Shown: positions 40,744-49,349, counted from the stretch's first letter. The stretch is DNA of 64,000 nt from Spirochaetota bacterium (GCA_023438065.1 JAEXRH010000002.1:62001-126000); one strand, 5' to 3'. Program-made: numbers and translations. The notes: a model not told the origin generated them from the letters alone.

Positions 40744-41772
40744 ATGGAATACATCGCGCTCGGGAAATCGGGCCTCATCGTCTCGAGAACGGCTTTCGGG
40801 GCCCTTCCCGTGCAGCGGGTCTCGGACATGTCCGAGGCCGTCGCGCTCGTCCGCGCGGCGTACGACGGCGGCATTAACTTTTTCGACACGGCCCGCGCGT
40901 ACACCGACAGCGAGGACAAGCTCGGCAAGGCATTCGCGAAGATCCGCAAGGACGTCGTGATCGCGACGAAATCCGCCGCGCGGACGAGCGAGGCGCTCAC
41001 GAGGGATCTCGAAACGAGCCTCGACTGCCTCATGACCGATTATATCGATCTGTATCAGCTTCACAATCCCTCGTTCATTCCCGTTCCCGGCGGCGCCGAC
41101 GGACTCTATGACGCGCTCGCGGCGGCAAAAAGCGCGGGGAAAATCCGCGCCTTCGGGGTGACGAACCACTCGCGCGCCCTCGCGCGCGAGGCGGCCGAGT
41201 CGGGTTTGTATGACGCGATCCAATATCCCTTTTCCTGCCTTTCCGACTCGCTTGACGAGGAGCTCGCGCGCGCGTGCGTCGAGCGCGAGGTCGGCTTCAT
41301 CGCGATGAAAGCCCTCGCCGGCGGCCTCATCGCGAACGTGCGCGGGGCTTTCGCCTGGATCAGGCAGTTCGAGAACGTCGTGCCGATATGGGGCATCCAG
41401 CGGAAGGAAGAGCTCGCGGAGTTCCTCGAGCTCGAGCGAAATCCGCCGCCCCTCGACGAGGAATTGCGACTGGCGATCGAGGCCGATCGAGCCGAACTGT
41501 CGGGAAGGTTTTGCCGCGGTTGCGGGTATTGCCTCCCGTGCCCGCAGAACATACCGATCAACAACGCGAACCGCATGCGCGAGCTTTTGCGCCGCTCGCC
41601 GCCCGATCAGTGGCTCACGAGCGAATGGGAAGAGCTCATGTCCCGGATCGAGTCGTGCGCGAAGTGCGGGATCTGCGGGAAACGGTGCCCGTACGGCCTC
41701 AAGCCGTGGGAAACGCTTCCCGAGCATCTCGCGTTCTGGCGCGACTACAAAAAAAAGCGCCGAGTCCCGTGA
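40744..41772 (+). CDS. Aldo/keto reductase with C-terminal 4Fe-4S ferredoxin domain
   Basis: The 342-residue protein has an AKR TIM barrel (about 1-270): LGKSGLIVSRTAFGALPVQ, catalytic Asp in INFFDTARAY with Tyr in that segment, and Lys in VIATK. A C-terminal ferredoxin-like module carries CRGCGYCLPCP and CAKCGICGKRCP, enough for two [4Fe-4S] clusters. Such fused reductases are common in anaerobes and may take electrons from ferredoxin rather than only NADPH. The substrate is unknown. The KKKR tail near the C-terminus is encoded by an A-run that also serves the terminator of the opposite-strand nadE. Confidence 0.88.
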   Translation: MEYIALGKSGLIVSRTAFGALPVQRVSDMSEAVALVRAAYDGGINFFDTARAYTDSEDKLGKAFAKIRKDVVIATKSAARTSEALTRDLETSLDCLMTDYIDLYQLHNPSFIPVPGGADGLYDALAAAKSAGKIRAFGVTNHSRALAREAAESGLYDAIQYPFSCLSDSLDEELARACVEREVGFIAMKALAGGLIANVRGAFAWIRQFENVVPIWGIQRKEELAEFLELERNPPPLDEELRLAIEADRAELSGRFCRGCGYCLPCPQNIPINNANRMRELLRRSPPDQWLTSEWEELMSRIESCAKCGICGKRCPYGLKPWETLPEHLAFWRDYKKKRRVP

Positions 41773-41779
41773 CCGGCGC
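41749..41779 (-). terminator. Intrinsic terminator of nadE inside the reductase 3' end
   Basis: On the minus strand GCGCCG (41779-41774) pairs with CGGCGC (41762-41757) across 11 bases and is followed by eight T (41756-41749). It overlaps the last codons of the convergent gene. Confidence 0.75.
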
Positions 41780-41802
41780 CTGAGGCTCAATCCCCCGATT
41801 CC

Positions 41803-43887
41803 CTACTGATTGTTCTCGCCGAGACTGTCGAGCTCCTTGAGCCAGATAGCGGCGGACGCGTCGCTCGGCATTCGCCAGTCGGCGCGCGGCGAGAGGGTGA
41901 CGCTGCCGGTTTTCGGCCCGTCGGGAAGGCAGGAACGCTTGAACTGCTGCGCGAAGAAGCGGCGGTAAAACACCTTCATCCATTTGAGGATCTCCGCTCG
42001 ACCGTATTGCCTCGCGCGCGGGGAGTCCGGCCTCGAGAAGGCGAGCTCCGCGAGGAAAAGGATCTTCGCGGGCGAGAAGCCCCAGCGCGTCAGGTAATAC
42101 AGGAAAAAGTCGTGAAGCTCGTAGGGCCCGACGATGTGCTCGGTCTTTTGCGAAATCTTTCCGTCCTCGGGGGGAAGGAGTTCGGGGCTCATCGGGGTCT
42201 CGAGGATCGAGACGAGTACCCGCGAAAGCTCCTTCGCGGGATCCTTCGCGCCCTTTTTCGGGGGCGGCGCCGACCGATCCTCGGGAACGTACCGCGCGCC
42301 CTCGTCGGCGCAGTGGCGGACGAGGTGGCGGACGAGGGTTTTCGGTATCGAGGCGTTGACCGCGTACATCGACATGTGGTCGCCGTTGTAGGTCGCCCAT
42401 CCGAGCGCGAGCTCGGAGAGGTCTCCGGTCCCGATGACGAGCGCGCCGATCTGGTTCGCCTTGTCCATGAGGATCTGCGTTCTCTCGCGCGCCTGCGAGT
42501 TCTCGTAGGTGACGTCGAGCCTTTCCGGGTCCTGACCGATGTCCTCGAAGTGCTGTTTGACCGCCTTGTGGATGCCGATGTCGGCGGTCGCGGCGCCGAG
42601 GATCTCCGCGAGCTTGAGGGCGTTCGTCTTCGTGTGCCTCGTCGTCCCGAAACCGGGCATCGTGATCGCGAGAATCCCCTTGCGGTCGAGCTTGAGCGCG
42701 TCGAAGGCGCGGACCGTGACGAGAAGCGCGAGGGTGGAGTCAAGCCCGCCCGAAAGACCGATAACCGCCGCCTTCGCGCCGGTGTGCGCGAGCCGTTTCG
42801 CGAGCCCGGCGGTCTGTATCGAAAGCACGTCCTCGCATCGCCTCGCGAGGTCGCTCGAGGCCGCGGGCACGAAGGGAAGGGGATCGATCTCGCGGAAAAG
42901 GTTCGGCGTCGCGCCCGTAGCGACTTGCGCGCTTTCCTGCGCCGGTTGGGTCGCGGCCGCGATCGCGCCTGCGGCGCTTTCCGGCGTTCCCGCGAAGGAT
43001 AGCGGTATGCGTTCGTATCCCGCGCTCTCTCCCCGATAGGTGTTCATGCGTCGCCGTTCCTGGAGGAGCTTGCCCGTATCGACGTCCGCGACGAGAAGCC
43101 CGGAGGAAAAGAGCGCGCTCTCGGCCACGAGCGAGCCGTATTCGGCGACGAGATTGTGCCCGGAAAAAACCATGTCGGTCGTCGACTCCCCGCATCCCGC
43201 GTCCGCGTACACGTAAGCCGAGACGGTCCTCCCCGACTGTCCCGTGACGAGCGTCCGTCTCCACGCGGCCTTGCCGACCGTCTCGTCGCTCGCCGAGAGA
43301 TTCGCGAGGACGAGCGCTCCCGCCTGCGCGTGCGCGCTAGAGGGCGGATCGGGAACCCAAAGGTCCTCGCATATCTCGCAGGCGAAGGCGATGTCCTGAT
43401 TCCGCTCGTCGCAGAAGAGAAGCTTCGTCCCGAAGGGGACCTCGTCGGGGCCGAAGACGCCCGCCGGTATCGTGCAGTTCTCTCCCTCGAAAGGGGTGAA
43501 GTGCCTCAATTCGTAGAACTCGCCGTAGTTCGGGATGTGCGTCTTCGGGACGACGCCGACGATGGACCCGCGCAAGATGACCGCCGCGCAGTTGTAGCGC
43601 GCGGCTCCGCGGGAGAACGGGAAGCCGACGACGAGGGCCGTGGGGATGTCGCGGGTCTTCTCGGCGATAAGGCGCACCGCGGCGAGCGAGACGCGCGAGA
43701 GGAGTTCCTGGGAAAACAGGTCCCCCGCGGTGTATCCGGTGACGCAAAGCTCGGGGAAAACCGCGATCGAGACCCCGAGCGACGCGGCCTCTCGCGCGAG
43801 AGCGAGTATCGACGCGGTGTTGGCGCCGCAGTCCCCGACGGTACAGGCGGGCGTCGCGGCGGCGACGCGCAAAAATCCGTGTGTCAT
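41803..43887 (-). CDS. nadE: Glutamine-dependent NAD+ synthetase
   Basis: The 694-residue enzyme makes NAD from nicotinic acid adenine dinucleotide, ATP and glutamine. The N-terminal nitrilase-type glutaminase (about 1-290) has the triad E46 (VFPELCVTGY), K115 (PKTHIPN) and C173 (ICEDLW). The C-terminal synthetase has the PP-loop IGLSGGLDSTLAL and TGDLSELALGW. The length agrees with large bacterial NadE. The start is the ATG at 43887; the frame upstream is not conserved. There is no Shine-Dalgarno, and a TACAAT (43899-43894) lies six bases before the ATG, so the mRNA may be leaderless. It is divergent from tyrS. Confidence 0.93.
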   Translation of the reverse strand: MTHGFLRVAAATPACTVGDCGANTASILALAREAASLGVSIAVFPELCVTGYTAGDLFSQELLSRVSLAAVRLIAEKTRDIPTALVVGFPFSRGAARYNCAAVILRGSIVGVVPKTHIPNYGEFYELRHFTPFEGENCTIPAGVFGPDEVPFGTKLLFCDERNQDIAFACEICEDLWVPDPPSSAHAQAGALVLANLSASDETVGKAAWRRTLVTGQSGRTVSAYVYADAGCGESTTDMVFSGHNLVAEYGSLVAESALFSSGLLVADVDTGKLLQERRRMNTYRGESAGYERIPLSFAGTPESAAGAIAAATQPAQESAQVATGATPNLFREIDPLPFVPAASSDLARRCEDVLSIQTAGLAKRLAHTGAKAAVIGLSGGLDSTLALLVTVRAFDALKLDRKGILAITMPGFGTTRHTKTNALKLAEILGAATADIGIHKAVKQHFEDIGQDPERLDVTYENSQARERTQILMDKANQIGALVIGTGDLSELALGWATYNGDHMSMYAVNASIPKTLVRHLVRHCADEGARYVPEDRSAPPPKKGAKDPAKELSRVLVSILETPMSPELLPPEDGKISQKTEHIVGPYELHDFFLYYLTRWGFSPAKILFLAELAFSRPDSPRARQYGRAEILKWMKVFYRRFFAQQFKRSCLPDGPKTGSVTLSPRADWRMPSDASAAIWLKELDSLGENNQ

Positions 43888-43936
43888 GGGAGAATTGTAT
43901 ACAAAATCCGGCGAAACCGCTATACTTTTTTTCATT
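43888..43936. promoter_or_regulatory. Compact divergent nadE/tyrS promoter region
   Basis: Only 49 bases separate the two start codons. For tyrS, TATACT (43921-43926) ends ten bases before the ATG. For nadE, TACAAT on the minus strand (43899-43894) ends six bases before the ATG. A palindrome TTGTATACAA (43895-43904) is central. Neither gene has a Shine-Dalgarno, which suggests leaderless or nearly leaderless transcripts. The -35 elements are weak. Confidence 0.5.
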
Positions 43937-45157
43937 ATGAACAAGGCGCTTGAAACACTGAAGGAACGCGGATTTTTCCAGCAATGCACGGACGTCGAGG
44001 GACTCTCCCGGCTTATGGACCAGGGCTCCGTGACGTTTTATGTTGGAATCGATCCCACGGGTCCGAGCACGCACATCGGGCACATGCTCCCCGTCTTCGC
44101 GCTCCGGCACCTCGTCGAGGCGGGCCACGTCGGCATCGTCCTCATCGGCGGCGGCACCGCGCGAATCGGCGATCCCTCGGGCAAGACCGAGATGCGCAAG
44201 ATGATCACCTACGATCAGATCGACGCGAACGCGGCGTCAATCAAGGCGCAGATCGACCGTTTCGTCAAGTTCGACGAGAAATCGGTGCGCTCGGCGAACA
44301 ACAAGGATTGGCTCGCGAACCTCAACTACATCGATTTCCTCCGCGACATCGGCTCGCATTTCTCGGTGAACCGCATGCTCACCTTCGAGGCGTACCGAAA
44401 GCGCATGGAGACCGGACTTTCCTTCGTCGAATTCAACTACCAGCTCCTCCAGAGCTATGACTTCCTCCAGCTCAACGAGCGCCACGGCGCCGCGCTCCAG
44501 ATCGGCGGCGACGACCAGTGGGGCAATATCGTCGCGGGCATCGAGCTCATCAGGCGCATCAACGGGCACGAGTCGTACGGCCTTACGTTCCCGCTCGTCA
44601 CCACGAGCGACGGCAAGAAGATGGGCAAGACCGAGAAGGGCGCGCTCTTCCTCGATCCGGCGATGACGACGCCGTACGAGTTTTTTCAGTACTGGCGAAA
44701 CGTCACCGACGCCGACGTGCGTAAGTTCCTCCTCCTTTTCTCCTTCCTTTCGGTCGCCGAGATCGACTCGATCATGGCGGGCGACATCAACGCCGCCAAG
44801 GAGCGGCTCGCGTTCGAGGTGACGAAGGAGATCCACGGGAAGGACGAGGCCGAGAAGGCGCTCGCGGGCGCGAAGGCCGCGTTCGGCTCGGGCGGCGACA
44901 AGGCTTCCATGCCGACGGCCGAGATCGCGCGGGTACGCTTCGAATCGGGGATCGGCGTGATCGACCTCTTCTTCGACGCGGGGCTCGCCGCCACGAAGAG
45001 CGACGCGCGGCGTCTCGTCGAGCAGGGTGGAGCGACCGTCGCCGATCGGGCGATAACGGACGTGAAGGCGACTGTCGGCGCCGACTCACTCGACGCGGAC
45101 GGAGAGCTCATCCTCCGCGCGGGCAAGAAAAAGTTCATGCGCGTCATCGCGAAGTAG
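43937..45157 (+). CDS. tyrS: Tyrosyl-tRNA synthetase
   Basis: The 406-residue class I synthetase has the HIGH-type motif STHIGHM, the tyrosine pocket YQLLQSYDFLQL and GGDDQWGNI, and a KMSKS-type motif SDGKKMGKTEKGA. A C-terminal S4-like RNA-binding domain (about 335-405, GLAATKSDARRLVEQGGATV) completes it. It charges tRNA-Tyr. The start is the ATG at 43937 at the end of a T-rich stretch, without a ribosome-binding site. Translation appears to initiate at or a few bases from the 5' end of the mRNA. A perfect bidirectional terminator follows. Confidence 0.96.
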   Translation: MNKALETLKERGFFQQCTDVEGLSRLMDQGSVTFYVGIDPTGPSTHIGHMLPVFALRHLVEAGHVGIVLIGGGTARIGDPSGKTEMRKMITYDQIDANAASIKAQIDRFVKFDEKSVRSANNKDWLANLNYIDFLRDIGSHFSVNRMLTFEAYRKRMETGLSFVEFNYQLLQSYDFLQLNERHGAALQIGGDDQWGNIVAGIELIRRINGHESYGLTFPLVTTSDGKKMGKTEKGALFLDPAMTTPYEFFQYWRNVTDADVRKFLLLFSFLSVAEIDSIMAGDINAAKERLAFEVTKEIHGKDEAEKALAGAKAAFGSGGDKASMPTAEIARVRFESGIGVIDLFFDAGLAATKSDARRLVEQGGATVADRAITDVKATVGADSLDADGELILRAGKKKFMRVIAK

Positions 45158-45223
45158 GCGCATGGCTCGAGGCGCGCGTGATTCGCGGGGAAATCCTTCT
45201 CACGACGTGCGTACCCTGCAACG

Positions 45224-45258
45224 AAAAAGGCTTTCACCGTGACGGTGAAAGCCTTTTT
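45224..45258. terminator. Bidirectional terminator between tyrS and a lipoprotein gene
   Basis: A perfect 16-base stem (45224-45239 with 45243-45258, arm ending GGCTTTCACCG) has a 3-base loop and A/T runs on both outer sides, so it serves the convergent genes on both strands. Confidence 0.9.
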
Positions 45259-45279
45259 ATTGTCCAGGCGCGACGGAGC

Positions 45280-46098
45280 TTATTCGAATCCGCCCGAACC
45301 GGGCATCTCTTCCGAGGTCAAGTCGATTTCGTACAAAACCGTGTTGGCGTCGTCATAGACGGTGAGCGTGGCGGTTCCGTCGACCGAAGCGTCCCCTTCC
45401 GGGTCGTCGAGCTGACCCGATCCCGACGCGGCGACGGAAATGATAAACTTCGCGCCGACGCCTCCTTGGTTCACGACGGACATGGCCATGCCGTAAACGA
45501 GCGTCATTGCGTATGTCCCGCTGATGGTCGCGTCCTGCAGCAGCCCGCTTGAAGTCGTCCTGATCACGCAATTCGTGTTCGAGGCGATCTCCTCGACCAT
45601 CCTGCCGCTGACCGTATACGTATTCCCTTCATGGCTCAACTCAACCGCCGATACCGTCCCGCTCAGGTCGAGGTCAAGCGACGACGTTATGGCGAAGGTA
45701 CTGTTGGGGAGCGACCCGCCGAGCGCGAGCGCTATGTATTCGTCGGGTATGGTCGATAAACTCGCGTAAGTGCCGCTGATATCGACGGTTCCGCCGCCGT
45801 ACGAGCCCGTCCAGGATATGACGCCGCTTTGGTCGCTGGTCGCTCTCGCCGCTCGCGCCGAGCCGGTCGGCGTGTAGCCGCTCGTTTCTATCTGGCTCAT
45901 GAGGGCGCTGGCGGCGCCGGAGAATAGCGTTAAAGCCTCCTCCTCAGTGGTCGGGCTTGTCCCTCCGGTCGAGGGAAGATCGACCGCGCTTCCCATGTCG
46001 GGAGCGGTAACCCCGTCATCGCCGCCCGAGGATTGGCATCCAACCGAAAGGATAAGCGCCGTTGCCAGAACGGCGAACGATAACCAACGTGACCTCAT
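45280..46098 (-). CDS. Ser/Thr/Gly-rich lipoprotein of unknown function
   Basis: The 272-residue protein starts at 46098 (GGAGG five bases upstream; a Met four codons earlier overlaps that site). The signal peptide ends in the lipobox ILSVGC with Cys near residue 21. A low-complexity S/T/G/D linker follows to about residue 55. The rest is rich in short beta strands (GTVDISGTYASL, ATISGTYAMTL, GTATLTVYD). I do not recognise the family. It is monocistronic, with its own promoter and terminator. Confidence 0.75.
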   Translation of the reverse strand: MRSRWLSFAVLATALILSVGCQSSGGDDGVTAPDMGSAVDLPSTGGTSPTTEEEALTLFSGAASALMSQIETSGYTPTGSARAARATSDQSGVISWTGSYGGGTVDISGTYASLSTIPDEYIALALGGSLPNSTFAITSSLDLDLSGTVSAVELSHEGNTYTVSGRMVEEIASNTNCVIRTTSSGLLQDATISGTYAMTLVYGMAMSVVNQGGVGAKFIISVAASGSGQLDDPEGDASVDGTATLTVYDDANTVLYEIDLTSEEMPGSGGFE

Positions 46099-46127
46099 AG
46101 GTACCTCCATAACAGGATTTACCTCAA

Positions 46128-46155
46128 ACTATAGTCGGTACGTCGGCGAATGCAA
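46128..46155 (-). promoter_or_regulatory. Predicted promoter of the lipoprotein gene
   Basis: On the minus strand TTGCAT (46155-46150), a 16-base spacer and TATAGT (46133-46128), with the same hexamers and spacing as the AraC-type gene promoter. Confidence 0.6.
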
Positions 46156-46182
46156 TCGGGTTATGTAAAAAGATTTCGGGTT

Positions 46183-46587
46183 TTACGAACGGCGCGGAAA
46201 GAGGAACGCGAAGAGATATTTGAAGAAATCCGCGATCGCGCGCCCGATTCGCTCGAGTACGCTCGGGTTTTTCAGGCGCTCGAGCCGCGTAAAGGCGGCC
46301 AGGAGTTCCTCGTCGCTCAGGCTCACGCGCTGGGTGTTTTCCTCGAGTTCCAGCTCGAGCTCGAGGGCGCGGTCGGTTTCCTCGAGGATGACGGCGTTGA
46401 TCGTTCTCCAGCCGAGGCGGCGCGCGGCCTCGAGACGCCGGGCCCCGGCTATCAGCTGGTAGCGCGCGTTGACCGTGATGGGATTCAGGAGTCCGTAGCG
46501 CTTCAGGCTGTCCATCAACGGCTCGATCCCCTCGGCGGTTTTCCGTGCCCTGCGTCCTACCTTGATGTCGTCGACGGGAATCTGCAT
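46183..46587 (-). CDS. Small ParB/Srx-domain protein with hydrophobic C-terminal tail
   Basis: The 134-residue protein has a ParB N-terminal domain (about 1-95). It includes GARRLEAARRLGW, equivalent to the ParB GERRxxAA CTP-binding box, and LEENTQRVSLSDEE, equivalent to the ENLQR box. The helix-turn-helix and dimer domains of chromosome ParB are missing. Instead residues 112-134 form a hydrophobic, amphipathic helix (GRAIADFFKYLFAFLFPRRS) that could bind membrane. It is 14 bases downstream of the PBP1A gene with GAGGAA before the ATG. It may be a CTP- or nucleotide-binding membrane-associated partner of envelope synthesis; the function is unknown. Confidence 0.75.
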   Translation of the reverse strand: MQIPVDDIKVGRRARKTAEGIEPLMDSLKRYGLLNPITVNARYQLIAGARRLEAARRLGWRTINAVILEETDRALELELELEENTQRVSLSDEELLAAFTRLERLKNPSVLERIGRAIADFFKYLFAFLFPRRS

Positions 46588-46601
46588 GACCGGTTCCTCG
46601 G

Positions 46602-49169
46602 TTACTGGAGCAACGGATTGTATACCGGCGCCTGGGCCGGTTCGCGATCGGCCCCGCCGTTGCCGGAGGTTCCTCCCGTCGAGCCGTTCGTACCGCCGTT
46701 GGACTTTGGCGGTTCGTCGCCGAAGAGCGAGGGATCGAGGGTAAGGGAGCCCGAGTCGATGGAGATCGGCTTTTGCCCGACCGACATGCTCGCGCCCTGA
46801 AGCCGTTCGACCGCGATTCGCTTGAGGTTCTCGCCGTTCTCGTGATAGTCGCAGTAGCTCGTCGGCTGGGTTCCTTCAAGGTAATAGAGCGAGACCGTGC
46901 CTTCCGTGCAGTTCGCCGTCGGCAGTAGCCCGGATTTCTGGCAGACGGTCGCCTGGACGAGTCCGGTCTGCGGCTTGACGAAGTCGCGGTAGGGGAGCCC
47001 GTCGTGGATCTTGTTCATGTAGTCGCCCCAGGCGGGGCCCGCGAGGGTCGCGCCCGTGTTGTCGAGTCCGAGCGAGAGTCCGCGGCGGTCGAAGCCGAAC
47101 CAGATCGCGGTCGTGAAGTACGGCGTGTACCCGACGGTCCAGGCGTCTGCCCAGTTCTGCGTCGTGCCGGTCTTTCCCGCCGCCGGTATCGTGTAGTTCT
47201 TCCCGTTCTGGTCCTTGAAGGTGAACTTACGCTCGAAGCCCGAGGCCCAGCCGAGGGTTCCGACGCGGAGGGTGTTCTTGAGGAGGTCCGTCATGATCCA
47301 GGCGTTCTGAGGGCTGATGAGCTGGGTGGCGCTTCCCTTCCGTTTCTGCTCGAGGCGGAGTTCCTTCTCGGGATCGAGTATCGTCTTGCCGTTCCGGTCC
47401 TCGACCGAGCGGATCGCGATCGGGTTGACCTCGCGGCCCTCGTTCGCGAAGGTCGCGAAGGCTTTCGCCATCTGGACCGGCGAGACCGAGATGACGCCGA
47501 GTCCGATGGAGTACACGCGCGGGAAGACGCGGTCGATCGTCGCCTTGTCGCGGTAGCCGAGAAGCGTGGACGCGCGCCCGATCGCGGCGTCGAACCCGAT
47601 GCCGTCGAGGATGCGGAGCGACGGGACGTTCATGGAATGCGCGAGTGCCTCCCACAAAAGGACCGTGCCCTTCCACTCGCCCTTGAAGTTGAGCGGGGTG
47701 TAGGGAACGCCGTCGTTGTAGAAGACGATCGGGGTATCCTCGATGAGCGAGCCCGCGGTGTATTTGCGCGAATCGATCGCGGCGGAATAATAGAGCGGCT
47801 TGAAGGTACTGCCCGGCTGGACCGAGGCCTGCGTCGCGCGGATGACCTGGTTCGACTGGTCGAACTTGCTTCCGCCGACCATCGCGGTGATGTAGCCGGT
47901 GTCGTTCTCGACGCTGATGAGCGCGCCCTCGACCGTCGTCTTCGCCGCTCCCGCTTGGGCCATCGCGTTCGCGCGGTTCGTCTGCATCTTGAGCGCGTCG
48001 AGGCCGGTGAGGAGGGACACGACGTCGATGACCGGGTTCACCTTCTTTTCGTAGTACGCGAGGGACTTCACGTGGATCCGCTCGCCCGAGACCGCGAGCT
48101 GCGGGAGGTTGAAGGCGAGCGCGAGGAGCTCGGTGATCTTGGCGTACTCGTCCCCTTGGGCGAATCGGGTAGAGCTCGACGCGCGGAAACGCTTGTTGGC
48201 GATCTCGAGGTACTCGGCCATGACCTTGTCGGCCGCGGCCTGATGCGCGAGATCGAGGGTCGTGTGGACGGTGTAGCCGCCCGAGTAGATGTCCATCGAG
48301 CCGTACATCATCGTCTCGAGCTCGCGCCTGACGTACTCCGAGAACCAGCGCGCCTTATCGTCCCGGGTGAGCCAGGCCGAGCTCGCGGTGCGCGTGTAGT
48401 CGAAGCCGGCCCAATACTCGCCGAAGGAGTCGTCGGCCGTTTTCTTGTCGAGATAGCCGATCTCGACCATCTGGCGGAGCACTTCCTGCTGGCGTTCCAT
48501 CGCGCGGTTCGGGTGCTCGAAGGGATTGTAGTAGGCGGGATTGGATAGCTGGATGACGAGGAGCGCGGCTTCGGCGGGCGTGATCTCCGTCGCGTCGTGG
48601 CCGAAGTAAAACTTCGACGCCGCGTTGACGCCGTAAGTGCCGCCGCCGAAATACATCTTGTTGAGGTAGAGCTCGAGGATCTCGTTTTTCGAGTATCGGC
48701 GCTCGAGCTGGAGCGCCCACCACAGTTCCTTGACCTTTCGCTTTATCGAGTAGTCGCTCCGGTCGCAATAGAGCGTGCCCGCGAGCTGCTGGGTGATGGT
48801 GCTGCCGCCGCCGAGCGAGCGTCCGGTGAGCTTCCCGACGACGGCCCGTCCTATCGCCTTGAGGCTGAAGCCGTGGTGCTTGTAGAAGATCTGGTCCTCC
48901 CGGGTAAGGAGGGCGTTGATCATGTGCGTGGGGAGCTGATCGAGGGTGATCATCTCGCGCTTTTCCTCGGAGGCGAATTCCGTGATGAGGTCCCCGTGGA
49001 CGTCGAGGATGCGCGTGGGAAGCGCGGGGTTGAATTCCGTGAAGTTTTCCTGGTTTTTCAGGTTCCTGGTGAACGCCAACCCAAGGCCGAGCATGGTGCC
49101 GCAGACGATCGCGGCGATGATCAGAAGAATCACCGGTATGGTGATCTTGCGCGTTTCCTTCTCAAACAT
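46602..49169 (-). CDS. mrcA: Class A penicillin-binding protein (PBP1A family)
   Basis: The 855-residue bifunctional enzyme polymerises and cross-links peptidoglycan. It has one TM near residues 12-34, a GT51 glycosyltransferase domain (about 60-240) with the catalytic Glu in REDQIFYKHHG and GGSTITQQLA, and a transpeptidase domain with Ser in QPGSTFKP, AHSMN and AAGKTGTTQ. The tail is G/S/T/P-rich and ends near PVYNPLLQ. The start at 49169 is preferred because a promoter (TTGTAA, 18 bases, TATTAT) ends seven bases before it; the Met at 49187 lies inside that promoter. It is upstream of the ParB-like gene in one unit. Confidence 0.94.
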   Translation of the reverse strand: MFEKETRKITIPVILLIIAAIVCGTMLGLGLAFTRNLKNQENFTEFNPALPTRILDVHGDLITEFASEEKREMITLDQLPTHMINALLTREDQIFYKHHGFSLKAIGRAVVGKLTGRSLGGGSTITQQLAGTLYCDRSDYSIKRKVKELWWALQLERRYSKNEILELYLNKMYFGGGTYGVNAASKFYFGHDATEITPAEAALLVIQLSNPAYYNPFEHPNRAMERQQEVLRQMVEIGYLDKKTADDSFGEYWAGFDYTRTASSAWLTRDDKARWFSEYVRRELETMMYGSMDIYSGGYTVHTTLDLAHQAAADKVMAEYLEIANKRFRASSSTRFAQGDEYAKITELLALAFNLPQLAVSGERIHVKSLAYYEKKVNPVIDVVSLLTGLDALKMQTNRANAMAQAGAAKTTVEGALISVENDTGYITAMVGGSKFDQSNQVIRATQASVQPGSTFKPLYYSAAIDSRKYTAGSLIEDTPIVFYNDGVPYTPLNFKGEWKGTVLLWEALAHSMNVPSLRILDGIGFDAAIGRASTLLGYRDKATIDRVFPRVYSIGLGVISVSPVQMAKAFATFANEGREVNPIAIRSVEDRNGKTILDPEKELRLEQKRKGSATQLISPQNAWIMTDLLKNTLRVGTLGWASGFERKFTFKDQNGKNYTIPAAGKTGTTQNWADAWTVGYTPYFTTAIWFGFDRRGLSLGLDNTGATLAGPAWGDYMNKIHDGLPYRDFVKPQTGLVQATVCQKSGLLPTANCTEGTVSLYYLEGTQPTSYCDYHENGENLKRIAVERLQGASMSVGQKPISIDSGSLTLDPSLFGDEPPKSNGGTNGSTGGTSGNGGADREPAQAPVYNPLLQ

Positions 49170-49176
49170 ACCTGGA

Positions 49177-49206
49177 ATAATAACCATAAACGGCTGGTTG
49201 TTACAA
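49177..49206 (-). promoter_or_regulatory. Predicted mrcA promoter
   Basis: On the minus strand TTGTAA (49206-49201), an 18-base spacer and TATTAT (49182-49177). The ATG follows after seven bases, so the transcript would be leaderless. Confidence 0.6.
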
Positions 49207-49223
49207 GGCGGGACTTGTCGGGC

Positions 49224-49253
49224 AAAAAAAAGAGCCGGTATCGGAATACCGGC
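49224..49253 (-). terminator. Intrinsic terminator of the M23/PEGA operon
   Basis: On the minus strand GCCGGTAT (49253-49246) pairs with ATACCGGC (49241-49234) and is followed by TCTTTTTTTT. Confidence 0.85.
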
Positions 49254-49349
49254 CCGCCCATCAGGCTATCGGACAGTCAGTGGGTGGGAGGGGAACTGAA
49301 CTGCCCGATACTTATTTTTCGGTATCGCGCCGGTTTTTCTTGAGGGAAA

